DNA of 64,000 nucleotides, taken from Ruminococcus sp. HUN007 (lineage in GTDB: Bacteria; Bacillota; Clostridia; Oscillospirales; Ruminococcaceae). The notes under the pieces were generated by a model that worked only from the letters and a program-made list of their open reading frames with translations, searched no databases and was not told the DNA's origin. The DNA lies in contig NZ_JOOA01000002.1 in the NCBI RefSeq assembly GCF_000712055.1, positions 2,356,001-2,420,000 on the forward strand, read 5' to 3'. This document shows, in pieces, positions 43,501-53,836 of this stretch; the stretch's first letter is position 1, and every line of letters begins with the position of its first letter. The position numbers were made by a program, and so were the translations under genes.

Positions 43501-44804
43501 TAATTTCCGGATGTATCTTCAACCAGAGTGAATTCAAAATCTATTGTTTCACGTTTTGAGGTGTCTTTTTCGTCAACGCGCACAGCCTTTGCACGTACTT
43601 TGTCGCCGGCTTTTTTGCCGCGCCTGTTTATGGCATCCATGAAGGAGTCGTAGTCATTGACTCTGATATTTTCGATTTCCACGATTATATCCTTTGCTTT
43701 GAGTCCTGACTTTGAAATGTCGCAGTTTTCGTCCATGGATTCTATCAGAAGGCCTTCCGGCAGACCGGAAGCTGCTGACTGGGCGGCTGTGATCTCGTAG
43801 AAGGTTATTCCGACTTTGAATCGTCCGCTTATAAATCCGTTGGCGACAAGTTCTTCTATAACGGGCTTGGCATCATTGATCGCAATCGCAAAACCGAGAC
43901 CTTCATAGCCGTAGCTCGAGCTTACATATTTTGATGAGGTTATTCCTATTACCTGGCCGAACATGTTTACAAGAGCGCCTCCGGAGTTGCCGGGGCTTAT
44001 TGCGGCGTCAGTCTGGATGCAGTTCATTTCGCGTCCGGTCTGGTCACCTCGTATCATTCGGTTTATACCGGAAACGTAACCTCCGGATATGCTTCCGTGA
44101 AGACCGCCCGGGTTTCCGATGGCCATTACCTGTTCACCCTGTATTACATCATCTGAATTGCCGAATTCGGCAGGCTTCAGCTTTTTGTCTCCCGGGGCTA
44201 TTTTCACCACGCCGATATCGGTTTTTGCGTCATAGCCGACGACTTCGGCGGTGAAGACTGATTTGTCCGAAAGAACTGCTTTTACGGTTTTGCCGTTCTG
44301 TATTACGTGAGCATTTGTTGCGATATATCCGTCAGCAGAAAGTATAATGCCTGATCCGCTGCCTGAAGGTGTGTCGGTTTTGCCGTCTTCGTATATGATT
44401 ATTTCCACTACTGAAGGTCCGACTGCCTGGCAGATGCCGGATGAGGTGTAGCGTCCGGTGCTGTCTTTCAGATCCTCATCCTTGTCAGGACGGCTGTTGA
44501 GACCAAGTACAACAGTTGTTCTGGTTCCGGGAGAGTAAAAGCTGTCTTTCAGCCTGAAGGACCGGACGACAATGCAGTATACAGCAAAAGCAAGTATAAG
44601 AAGCACTGCGCATATTGAAAGAAAAACAGCCGGCTTTGGTGTGCGTTCTTCACGTTCCTGCAGTCTGTTTCTGTAGTCAGTGTCACAAAGGAATTTTTCT
44701 GCGTCGTATATCAGGAGTTCCTTGTCAAAAACATTTTCCGGAAGTACTGCCTTTTCTTCGTTTCCGCCGGAAGGTTCTGTGGTGTTGTTTTCAAATTGTT
44801 CCAT
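43497..44804 (-). CDS. HtrA/DegP-type membrane serine protease
   Basis: 435 residues. A cytoplasmic N-terminus, one membrane helix (about 59-80) and an extracellular trypsin-like domain with catalytic His in TNAHVI, Asp in TDIGVVKI and Ser in GNSGGAL. A C-terminal PDZ domain (about 325-425) follows. It degrades or refolds damaged exported proteins. 31 bp downstream of the response regulator gene, probably co-transcribed. A second HtrA is encoded at 61494. Confidence 0.93.
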   Translation of the reverse strand: MEQFENNTTEPSGGNEEKAVLPENVFDKELLIYDAEKFLCDTDYRNRLQEREERTPKPAVFLSICAVLLILAFAVYCIVVRSFRLKDSFYSPGTRTTVVLGLNSRPDKDEDLKDSTGRYTSSGICQAVGPSVVEIIIYEDGKTDTPSGSGSGIILSADGYIATNAHVIQNGKTVKAVLSDKSVFTAEVVGYDAKTDIGVVKIAPGDKKLKPAEFGNSDDVIQGEQVMAIGNPGGLHGSISGGYVSGINRMIRGDQTGREMNCIQTDAAISPGNSGGALVNMFGQVIGITSSKYVSSSYGYEGLGFAIAINDAKPVIEELVANGFISGRFKVGITFYEITAAQSAASGLPEGLLIESMDENCDISKSGLKAKDIIVEIENIRVNDYDSFMDAINRRGKKAGDKVRAKAVRVDEKDTSKRETIDFEFTLVEDTSGNY

Positions 44805-44835
44805 TTGTGTCCTTTCGTTGTTCTGTTGTTTGCCT

Positions 44836-45537
44836 TTATGCAGGCTCCTCGATCTCTGTTTCGAATTTGTATCCTACGCCCCAGACGGTCTTAAGGGACC
44901 ATTTGTCCGAAGTGCCTTCGAGTTTTTCGCGGAGTCTTTTAATGTGTACGTCTACAGTTCTTGAATCGCCGTAGTATTCAAATCCCCATACTTCGTCGAG
45001 AAGCTGGTCGCGTGTGTAGACCCTGTTCGGGTTGGAGGCAAGAAAGTAAAGAAGTTCAAGTTCCTTCGGAGGAGCTTCCTTTACTATGCCGTTTACCTTG
45101 AGCTCGTACTGTGAAAGATTCACCGTAAGTCTGTCGTGTGAGACTTCCTTGTTGTCGCTGTGTCCGGAGAAGCTTGTTCTGCGGTGCACCGCCTTTATAC
45201 GTGCCATTACTTCCTTTATTTCAAAAGGCTTTGTAATATAGTCATCAGCTCCGAGTTCCAGTCCCAGAACCTTGTCGAATGTGTCATTCCGTGATGTTAT
45301 TATTATAAGAGGTACGGACGATTTTTTTCTTATTTCCTTGCAGAGCTGCCAGCCGTCTGAACCGGGAACAGCAACGTCAAGAAGTATGAAATCAGTCTTT
45401 ACAGCTCTGAACGTGATCATGGCGTTTTCTCCGTCATGAGCGAAAATAACTGTGTTTCCGTCTTTTTCGAGAGCAGATTTAAGAACACTGCATGTGTTTT
45501 TGTCATCGTCGATTATAAGGACTTTGCCCAGTGACAT
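44836..45537 (-). CDS. OmpR/PhoB-family response regulator
   Basis: 233 residues. Receiver domain with acidic pocket IIDDD (residues 8-12), phosphoacceptor Asp at 54 (LLDVAVPGSDGW), switch Thr in IIITSR and Lys in TKPFE. The C-terminal winged helix (about 130-228) has RVYTRDQLLDEVWG and SRTVDVHIKRLREKLE. It controls transcription after phosphorylation. The gene order regulator-HtrA recalls WalR/YycF systems, but no histidine kinase gene is next to it here. Confidence 0.93.
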   Translation of the reverse strand: MSLGKVLIIDDDKNTCSVLKSALEKDGNTVIFAHDGENAMITFRAVKTDFILLDVAVPGSDGWQLCKEIRKKSSVPLIIITSRNDTFDKVLGLELGADDYITKPFEIKEVMARIKAVHRRTSFSGHSDNKEVSHDRLTVNLSQYELKVNGIVKEAPPKELELLYFLASNPNRVYTRDQLLDEVWGFEYYGDSRTVDVHIKRLREKLEGTSDKWSLKTVWGVGYKFETEIEEPA

Positions 45538-45814
45538 TCTGCATCATCTCCTTTGCCAGAAAAATAAGGGGCTATTATTATTGACCGGTTGCATTGAAAG
45601 TCAGATTTATCTTTGACGTTCACTATAATTATACAATAATAAACTGATGTGTACAAGCAGAATTGTGAACAAATTATTACGTGGAAATTAATAAGAATTT
45701 AACATACTTTCAGATGTTAAAATCGCTTATGCTAGTTGCACAAATATTCATGCATGACGTGGAATACTAAAAACAATTCCACAAAGTTTCGGGAAAATTG
45801 CTTAAACCCCTTGA

Positions 45815-45844
45815 TTGTTTTATTATAAGTTGGTAAAATATAAT
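45815..45844 (+). promoter_or_regulatory. groESL promoter
   Basis: TATAAT (45839-45844) with a weak TTGTTT (45815-45820) at 18 bp. TTGCTT (45798-45803) with TATTAT (45821-45826) is an alternative. The -10 runs directly into the CIRCE element. Upstream, 45538-45797 shows only AT-rich sequence and presumably the response regulator promoter. Confidence 0.55.
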
Positions 45845-45870
45845 TAGCACTCAAAGATAAAGAGTGCTAA
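45844..45870 (+). promoter_or_regulatory. CIRCE operator (HrcA binding site)
   Basis: An exact TTAGCACTC, nine bases, GAGTGCTAA inverted repeat. It is the conserved binding site of the heat-shock repressor HrcA, placed at the transcription start of groES. Confidence 0.98.
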
Positions 45871-45892
45871 TAAATATAATCAGTTATCCTGA

Positions 45893-46201
<309 letters not shown>

Positions 46202-46204
46202 TTA

Positions 46205-46301
46205 ATGAAACGCTGATCTATTCATAAATCAGCGTGGGGTACGGGGCGAAGCCTGCAATCTCCCCGCTTCAGCAATCCGGCAAAGCCGGATTGCTGACTT
46301 G
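46205..46301. repeat. Dispersed hairpin repeat inside the groESL operon (inverted full copy)
   Basis: Reads as the reverse complement of the copies at 96 and 58303: AAACGCTGATCTATTCATAA hairpin, GGGGCGAAGCC, then a perfect CAGCAATCCGGC/GCCGGATTGCTG hairpin. It starts three bases after the groES stop. It could set the groES:groEL mRNA ratio by RNA processing. Confidence 0.8.
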
Positions 46302-46321
46302 AGCTAAGAAAGAAAATATAA

Positions 46322-47974
<1,653 letters not shown>

Positions 47975-48005
47975 TAAACGAATAATTCCGTAACAGATAT
48001 ACATA

Positions 48006-48051
48006 AAAAAGGTTATCCGTATCCTGAAAGGGATGCGGATAACCTTTTTTT
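48006..48051 (+). terminator. Terminator of groESL
   Basis: A 17-bp stem AAAGGTTATCCGTATCC / GGATGCGGATAACCTTT followed by seven or more T residues. Confidence 0.92.
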
Positions 48052-48053
48052 AT

Positions 48054-48098
48054 GGAACACTGATAAAACCGGAAATCCGGAACGCGGGAATTCCGCGG
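48054..48098. repeat. Half copy of the dispersed repeat
   Basis: GGAACACTGATAAAACCGGAA, then GGAATTCC-type dyads, at the 3' end of the first CBM-GGDEF gene. The right inverted end is missing. Confidence 0.5.
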
Positions 48099-48100
48099 CG

Positions 48101-49765
48101 TTACATCATTCCGGACATTTCCTTCTTGATCCTGCTCTTGTCTTTGTACATTTCCTTGTCGCTTCGTTCAATTATGGCCTTGATATTAGGTTCAGGACCG
48201 TCTTCGTCAGGATGGTAGCAGGAGGCTCCGACAGCTGCCGAGAACGGATAGCCCTTGTAGTTCTGAGCCTCAAGCGCGATCGCTTCTTTCAGTTTTTCTG
48301 TGACGTCTGAGTTTGTCATGCAGACAAACTCGTCACCGCCGGTCCTGTAAACTCTGCCTTTTCGTCCGATGGCAGCGATTATGACATCAGCACATCTTAT
48401 GATGGCATCGTCTCCTTTTCTGTGACCGTAATTGTCGTTTATAAGTTTCAGAAAGTTTACGTCACACACTGTGATCCATAGTTTTTTGCAGTCGTTTGGA
48501 ACATTTTCAAGGTGTGCGATCTGCATTTCATAGCTGTTTCGGTTCAGTGCGCGCGTCATTGAGTCGGTGACGGCATCGGCGAGCAGGTCGTTTGAAGCAT
48601 TTATTTTCTTCAGCATTAAAAGAAACATGACCGCAACCAATAATGCAATGCCTATAATAATAAGAATCCTTAATGCAATGGCACTTGTTTCATGCTGATT
48701 CTTAAGTGTACTGTCCATTATATTAACGTCGTCTATGTAGTAGGCTACGTAACCGTCAGATTCCTCAGATTCCCCGGAGGTTATGAGGAGGTTTACCGCT
48801 GACGCATCATCCGGAAGTATAAATTCACCGGTCAGTTTTGACCAGTTGCTTTTCTGAAGCGTTTTTGCGTCAAGAACTTTCTCTTGCTTTGTGTCTCCTG
48901 TCATATAGCTTATTATGAGCCTGAATTCGTGTTCATTATTGTATGAACGCCCGTTGTACATGACAAATGCGGAATATTCGTAGCTTATTCCGTGGGTTAC
49001 AAGTGAAGAAATATTGATTGCAGGTACGCTCAGCGGTGATGTTCGTTCCGAGGTGTACAGTGAATATCTTCCTGTGTGGCTGAAGTTCGATGAACGTTCA
49101 ATATGTGCGTCTGTATACGCGTGCCAGTTATCTGTTCCTTCTTCAAAACCATAGGAAATTTCCTGATATTCCTTGGCTTCAGTTGTGACAGATGAAGCTT
49201 CATTTGTTGATATGAGTACTGTATCTATAGCGAAAGAAACAGATTTGTCAGAGTGTTCGAAATAAATGATGTAATCCGAAGCATCGTCAGGTACTGTATA
49301 GTAACCTGAGATTCTGCCCCAGCCTTCAGCTTTCAGTTCTGTTGATGCTATCTGATCGTAGGTAGGGTCGCTTGCACCTTCGATCATATATTTGATTATC
49401 AGCGACACAGTGTTTTTTTCGGTACTGTCCTGACGTACGAATGCGTCGAAACGGTATTTCTTTCCTGCATACAGCATATCTGAAACATCCAGGCTTGGAC
49501 CGGCCCAGGTGTCCGGACGGTTTGAGACCAGGAATGAGTATGAACCGCTTTTGCTGTAGCGTGAATCCAGCTTTATATCGGCCTGTCCGCCTAAAGGCGA
49601 CCAGCCGCCGAAACCTTCATCAAAGTTTTCACTGTATACTTCGACCCATCCCGGATCGAGCGCATGGTAAACTGTCGCAGCAAAGGCAGTCAGGGAAGGG
49701 GATGAAGTCAGAAAAACAATAAGAACTGACAGAAATGCAATAGCTCTGAACAGTTTTGCCTTCAT
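48101..49765 (-). CDS. Transmembrane diguanylate cyclase with two extracellular CBM22-like modules (sensor A)
   Basis: 554 residues. Signal peptide (1-30). Module 1 (about 42-190) has SNRPDTWAGP, YIIYFEHSD and FAID. Module 2 (about 200-352) is degenerate at the sugar face (SERTSPLSVP). One membrane helix (about 366-388) leads to a cytoplasmic GGDEF domain (about 395-550) with DSMTRALNRNSYE, CDVNFLKLINDNYGHRKGD and RTGGDEFVC near residue 474. The active site is intact, so it should make cyclic di-GMP. No RxxD inhibitory site precedes GGDEF. Likely an outside-in polysaccharide sensor; ligand inferred. Own promoter at 49816. Confidence 0.88.
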   Translation of the reverse strand: MKAKLFRAIAFLSVLIVFLTSSPSLTAFAATVYHALDPGWVEVYSENFDEGFGGWSPLGGQADIKLDSRYSKSGSYSFLVSNRPDTWAGPSLDVSDMLYAGKKYRFDAFVRQDSTEKNTVSLIIKYMIEGASDPTYDQIASTELKAEGWGRISGYYTVPDDASDYIIYFEHSDKSVSFAIDTVLISTNEASSVTTEAKEYQEISYGFEEGTDNWHAYTDAHIERSSNFSHTGRYSLYTSERTSPLSVPAINISSLVTHGISYEYSAFVMYNGRSYNNEHEFRLIISYMTGDTKQEKVLDAKTLQKSNWSKLTGEFILPDDASAVNLLITSGESEESDGYVAYYIDDVNIMDSTLKNQHETSAIALRILIIIGIALLVAVMFLLMLKKINASNDLLADAVTDSMTRALNRNSYEMQIAHLENVPNDCKKLWITVCDVNFLKLINDNYGHRKGDDAIIRCADVIIAAIGRKGRVYRTGGDEFVCMTNSDVTEKLKEAIALEAQNYKGYPFSAAVGASCYHPDEDGPEPNIKAIIERSDKEMYKDKSRIKKEMSGMM

Positions 49766-49815
49766 GTATTCCCCTCCAATCTTTCCTTGAAAAAATAAAT
49801 CTTTTTGCTACTATA

Positions 49816-49845
49816 ATTATATCATTATTGCATTATTGGCGTCAA
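49816..49845 (-). promoter_or_regulatory. Promoter of sensor A
   Basis: On the minus strand TTGACG (49840-49845), an 18-bp spacer and TATAAT (49816-49821). Confidence 0.7.
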
Positions 49846-49857
49846 TATATACGATCA

Positions 49858-49902
49858 ATAAAAAATTCCCCCATGACGATGAGTACAAGGGGGAATTTAT
49901 CA
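49858..49902 (-). terminator. Terminator of sensor B
   Basis: On the minus strand ATAAATTCCCCC pairs with GGGGGAATTTTT and is followed by a T-run. Confidence 0.8.
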
Positions 49903-49935
49903 GATGCAGTTTTAAAAGCTGTTGAAGATCGCAGG

Positions 49936-51603
49936 TTACTTTCTTGAATACTCGGTATTCTTCGCCTTGATCTCCTGCTTGTTTTCATACATTTCCTTGT
50001 CGGAACGTTCTGTTATAGAACTGATATCAGGCGATTCGCCGTCTGTTTCCGGATCGTATGCTGCAAATCCTGATGCAACTGCGAAAGGATAACCCTTGTC
50101 TTCTTCAGATTCTTTTGCAAGAGCTTCTCGTATCTGTTCCTGCATGGATTTCCTGGTAATGCAGACAAACTCGTCACCGCCGGTTCTGTAAACCTCACCG
50201 TCATCACCTACGACATCCATAAGAAGTCTGCCGCATCTTGTGATAGCTTCGTCGCCTTTTTCGTGACCAAGGTTGTCGTTTATGTACTTAAGGAAATTTA
50301 CATCGCACAGTGCGAACCAGAGGTCTTTACATTTTTCAGGTTCCTTTGTAAGTTCGTCGATGCGCTTTTCATATGCGTTTCTGTTGTAGCACTGTGTCAT
50401 TGCATCCTTGGCGATTGATTTCAGGACTTCCTTCTTCTTCCTCATTCGCTTTGCTATAAGCAGGAACAGCGCTCTGATCAGAAGGGCAGCAGCTGCTGCG
50501 GCACACAGTATGATAAGAGCCTTTACTGCTGTTTCCCTGTGTATTACCGATGTTTCCGAAATGATAACGCTGTCAGTATAGAATGACATGAGATCGCTTT
50601 CGGTTATTTTTTCGGGTTCGTCAACGTTGCTGGTCTGTAAGTAGAATGCAACGTCGGCTGCATCTTCAGGAAGAATATATGTTCCTGTTATTCTTGTCCA
50701 TTTATCTTTCGGAATATCCTTGGCTGTGATCAGCTGATATTTGGTTTCACCGTTCTGACTGTACTGGAGTTCCATTCTGAAACCGTGAACATCTTCGTAC
50801 TCGTCGCCGGTGTACATGATGTATGCCGAGTAGAAATAGGATACGCCGCGCTTTACGTCGTTGACGTTAACCGTAGGACCGCTCCATGTTTTGTTTCTGT
50901 TTGTAACGTAAATGGAATGTGTTCCGGTATGGCTGTATTCGTCAGTGCGTATAAGTCTGTTGTCGCCGCGCGGTGCCCAGAGTTCATTTCCGTTTTCAAA
51001 ATCGAATGAGTAAAGGTAACCTTTTTTGTTTGTACCCTGTTCCTCACGGTCGTTTCTGTCGCCGATAATAACTGCGTCATCGATGTTGAAGTCAGTTGAT
51101 GCGTTTGCACATTCAAAATAGGTAAGATAGTTTGCCGAGTCTTCCGGAATTGTGACAGTACCTGTTATTTCCGTCCAGACTTTCTGAGGTATTTCGCCGC
51201 CGGCCAGCTGCATGTACTGTGATGTTCCGAGAGAATCAACATATTTGAGAGTCCATGAAAAAGTCTTTACCGAGTCACTTTTATGGTAGATCCATGCACT
51301 TACAGTGTACGTTTTATTCGGTGCAAACAGTGCGTCGCCGGAAAATGAAGGCCCGTGGTAAGACTGGGTACGTTCCGTTACTGCCAGACTGTTGTCGCCG
51401 GAGTGGCTGACCGTTGTATCCAGCGTGAGCTTTCCGCCTCCGCCGAACGGTGTCCACGCGTTCAGCGCGCCGTCTTCAAAATCGCTTGTAAACAGCACGT
51501 CTCCGCCCTCTGCATAACAAACTGATTCTGCAGGAACGTTCGGCGCAATGAGCACAGCCAGCATCATGAATATGATGCTGAAAGATATGATCTGTTTTTT
51601 CAT
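49936..51603 (-). CDS. Transmembrane diguanylate cyclase with two extracellular CBM22-like modules (sensor B)
   Basis: 555 residues, paralogue of sensor A with the same order. Signal peptide (1-32). Module 1 has TERTQSYHGPSF and YLTYFECAN. Module 2 has TNRNKTWSGPTVNV and FYLQTSNV. The membrane helix (about 358-380) is followed by basic KRMRKKKE. The GGDEF domain has DAMTQCYNRNAYE, CDVNFLKYINDNLGHEKGD and RTGGDEFVC. The catalytic set is intact and no RxxD site is seen. Starts behind GGGGATT. Own promoter (51692) and terminator, so it is regulated apart from its neighbours. Confidence 0.88.
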   Translation of the reverse strand: MKKQIISFSIIFMMLAVLIAPNVPAESVCYAEGGDVLFTSDFEDGALNAWTPFGGGGKLTLDTTVSHSGDNSLAVTERTQSYHGPSFSGDALFAPNKTYTVSAWIYHKSDSVKTFSWTLKYVDSLGTSQYMQLAGGEIPQKVWTEITGTVTIPEDSANYLTYFECANASTDFNIDDAVIIGDRNDREEQGTNKKGYLYSFDFENGNELWAPRGDNRLIRTDEYSHTGTHSIYVTNRNKTWSGPTVNVNDVKRGVSYFYSAYIMYTGDEYEDVHGFRMELQYSQNGETKYQLITAKDIPKDKWTRITGTYILPEDAADVAFYLQTSNVDEPEKITESDLMSFYTDSVIISETSVIHRETAVKALIILCAAAAAALLIRALFLLIAKRMRKKKEVLKSIAKDAMTQCYNRNAYEKRIDELTKEPEKCKDLWFALCDVNFLKYINDNLGHEKGDEAITRCGRLLMDVVGDDGEVYRTGGDEFVCITRKSMQEQIREALAKESEEDKGYPFAVASGFAAYDPETDGESPDISSITERSDKEMYENKQEIKAKNTEYSRK

Positions 51604-51691
51604 AATAATCCCCGCTTTCTTTCATAATAAACTTTCAGAAAAAATCTTCTAACCCCATGATTTTCTCTAAACCGTTAGTATCTTGATTAAT

Positions 51692-51720
51692 ATTATAGCA
51701 CATTCTGTGCATATTGTCCA
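51692..51720 (-). promoter_or_regulatory. Promoter of sensor B
   Basis: On the minus strand TGGACA (51715-51720), a 17-bp spacer and TATAAT (51692-51697), with TGC just before the -10. The remaining part of the 310-bp gap, 51721-51836, shows nothing clear. Confidence 0.65.
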
Positions 51721-51836
51721 TACATGAATCGGAAAATATTCAGGACTCTGTATGTACAAATTCACTAATCAGACGCTTATTTATCGCATTTGCGACTAAT
51801 TCAGCTGACAGTCAGAATCAGTCAGTGCGCCGCAGT

Positions 51837-51871
51837 AAAAAAACTGCACAAAGTTTTTCACTTTGTGCAGT
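51837..51871 (-). terminator. Terminator of the CBM22-like/Asn-rich protein gene
   Basis: A perfect 11-bp stem ACTGCACAAAG/CTTTGTGCAGT, followed on the minus strand by seven T residues. Confidence 0.88.
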
Positions 51872-51913
51872 ATCCGAAAATATATTTACTCTGGTTACGT
51901 AATAATTGCTTTA

Positions 51914-53671
51914 TCAGAAGCCGTCGAACGGGCTGTCGTTCTGTGAAGATCCGTCGTCTGAAGCAGTTGCTGCATCAGGATCATCGTAGGAGAATGTTTC
52001 GATACCGAAAACTTCCTTTTCACGGGATTCTTCCTTGCTGTTCTTTTTCTTGTTATGCTTCTTTTTGCCGTTATTATTGTTATTGCTGTTATTATTGCTG
52101 TTATTTGAAGAAGGCTTCTTTTCTGTTACATCACTGTTTTCAGAAGGTTTGCTTTCCGGCTTGCTCTCTTCTTCGGCTTCCTTTGTTTCAGGCTCTTCCT
52201 TCTTTTCAGGAGCCTTTTCATCAGCAGAAGATTTTTCTTCTTTCTTTTCTTCTATTTTCTCTGGCTTTTCAGCAGGCTTCTTTTCTTCAGAAATTTCTTT
52301 CTTTTCCTTAGGAGCGTTCTTGCCGGAGTTTTCAGATTCAAGTGATGTCATTACATCGTTGATTCCTTCGCTCTTGTCACTTGCAGTTGATTCTTCAGCG
52401 TCTGTGTCTGAACCGGCGAAGATCACTCTGATTATAACAACGAGAAGGATGATAAGACCGATCACGCCGGCAATGATAAGAAGCAGTGTGGTTGAATCCA
52501 TGGTCTTGATCGTATTGATTATTTCCGGAGTGTTGGCAATGTCTGCACGAACAGCTCTGACGTCATCAACGTAGAATGAAACGAGGTCTGTAAGAGATTC
52601 TGAACCAGCCGGTGCATCTTCCGGAAGATTTGCTGTCTGAACATAAAGTGTAACGTTCTTTGCACCTTCAGGAACTGTGAACGAACCAGCTATTTTTGTC
52701 CATTCGCCCTTCTTTACTTCCGCATCGGAAATGCGTGAGTAGTTTTCGGTGCCGTTATATGTGTACTGGCATTCGAGAAGGAATGTATGGGAATCGTCTG
52801 CTTTTTTATCTGTGTAAAGTACGTATGCTTCGTAATTGTATTCCACATCACGTGCAATACCGTCGATGGAAACTGAAGGACCGTTCCAGCATTTTGTACG
52901 GTTAGTGGAGAGCATTGAGTAGTTACCGTTATTCTGATGTTCGTCAGTTCTGATAAGACGTGTGTCGCCTCGGCTTACCCATTCTTCGAATCCGCTTTCA
53001 AAGTCAAATTCATATTTCTCAATGCCGGCCTTCTTTGAGCTGTCAGCTTCTTTGTCAGGTGCAGCTTCAGGTGCTTTGCCGTAGACCTTTATGTCATCTA
53101 TACTGAATTCCAGGTTAGGATCCTGCTGGCATTCAAAGTAAAGAAGCGTGGATGAAAGATCTTCAGGAGTTTCTACTGTTCCGTCAAAGTATGTCCATTC
53201 ACCTGGCTTTGCAACTATGTTTGAGACACCAACATATGAATCTACGTTTACTGAGTCGCTGAAACGCAGAGTACAGTTGATAACCATATCTTCTGTGGCT
53301 TTCGGATCAACTTTTACCCATCCTGTAAGACGGTATGCTTCTTCGTTTTCGAAATAGTCGTCAAGGTTTACTGAAGGACCATGCCATGAGACTTCTCTTC
53401 CGGTTATCTTAAGGCTCTGGCTGCTTTCGTGTCCGTCAGAAGTGTCGAGATTAAGCGCAGCGACACCGCCGAGTGAACTCCAGCCGTTGATCACGTCGCT
53501 TTCAAAATCGTCGCTGTAGATCGGCTCACCGCTGATATCAACTACAGGAGCAGCAGCACCTGCGTCTTCTTCTCCTTCTCCTTCAGCATATACAACTGAA
53601 GAAAAGCCTGCTGTACTTAAAGCAATTGATGATGCGATCCCCAGAAGTAATGATAATTTTTTTCGTTTCAT
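51914..53671 (-). CDS. Membrane protein with two CBM22-like modules and a disordered Asn-rich cytoplasmic tail (paralogue D)
   Basis: 585 residues from the ATG at 53669-53671 (AAGGTGG upstream; a longer frame adds 27 residues across the promoter leader). Signal peptide (1-29). Module 1 has TGREVSWHGPSVNL and LLYFECQQD; module 2 has TNRTKCWNGPSVSI and LYVQTANL. The membrane helix is STTLLLIIAGVIGLIILLVV. Instead of GGDEF, the inside part is about 160 residues of Glu/Lys/Ser-rich sequence, a poly-Asn run and KKKHNKKKN, ending DSPFDGF. It shares the sensor half of its neighbours but has no recognised output. It may bind polymer without signalling or signal by interaction. Confidence 0.82.
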   Translation of the reverse strand: MKRKKLSLLLGIASSIALSTAGFSSVVYAEGEGEEDAGAAAPVVDISGEPIYSDDFESDVINGWSSLGGVAALNLDTSDGHESSQSLKITGREVSWHGPSVNLDDYFENEEAYRLTGWVKVDPKATEDMVINCTLRFSDSVNVDSYVGVSNIVAKPGEWTYFDGTVETPEDLSSTLLYFECQQDPNLEFSIDDIKVYGKAPEAAPDKEADSSKKAGIEKYEFDFESGFEEWVSRGDTRLIRTDEHQNNGNYSMLSTNRTKCWNGPSVSIDGIARDVEYNYEAYVLYTDKKADDSHTFLLECQYTYNGTENYSRISDAEVKKGEWTKIAGSFTVPEGAKNVTLYVQTANLPEDAPAGSESLTDLVSFYVDDVRAVRADIANTPEIINTIKTMDSTTLLLIIAGVIGLIILLVVIIRVIFAGSDTDAEESTASDKSEGINDVMTSLESENSGKNAPKEKKEISEEKKPAEKPEKIEEKKEEKSSADEKAPEKKEEPETKEAEEESKPESKPSENSDVTEKKPSSNNSNNNSNNNNNGKKKHNKKKNSKEESREKEVFGIETFSYDDPDAATASDDGSSQNDSPFDGF

Positions 53672-53742
53672 ATAAATTTTCCACCTTATTAAAAATCGAA
53701 ATATATTAACCAGATTTTTATTTTTAATAATCCTATTTTTAT

Positions 53743-53771
53743 AGTATAGCATTTTTTAAAGATTATGTCTA
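53743..53771 (-). promoter_or_regulatory. Promoter of paralogue D
   Basis: On the minus strand TAGACA (53766-53771), a 17-bp spacer and TATACT (53743-53748), with TGC before the -10. Confidence 0.65.
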
Positions 53772-53836
53772 TATACATATTAAAAGAAAACGCCGCTTAA
53801 ATTAACTTTTTTTTTTGCAGTTTTTTGCGGATTGGT

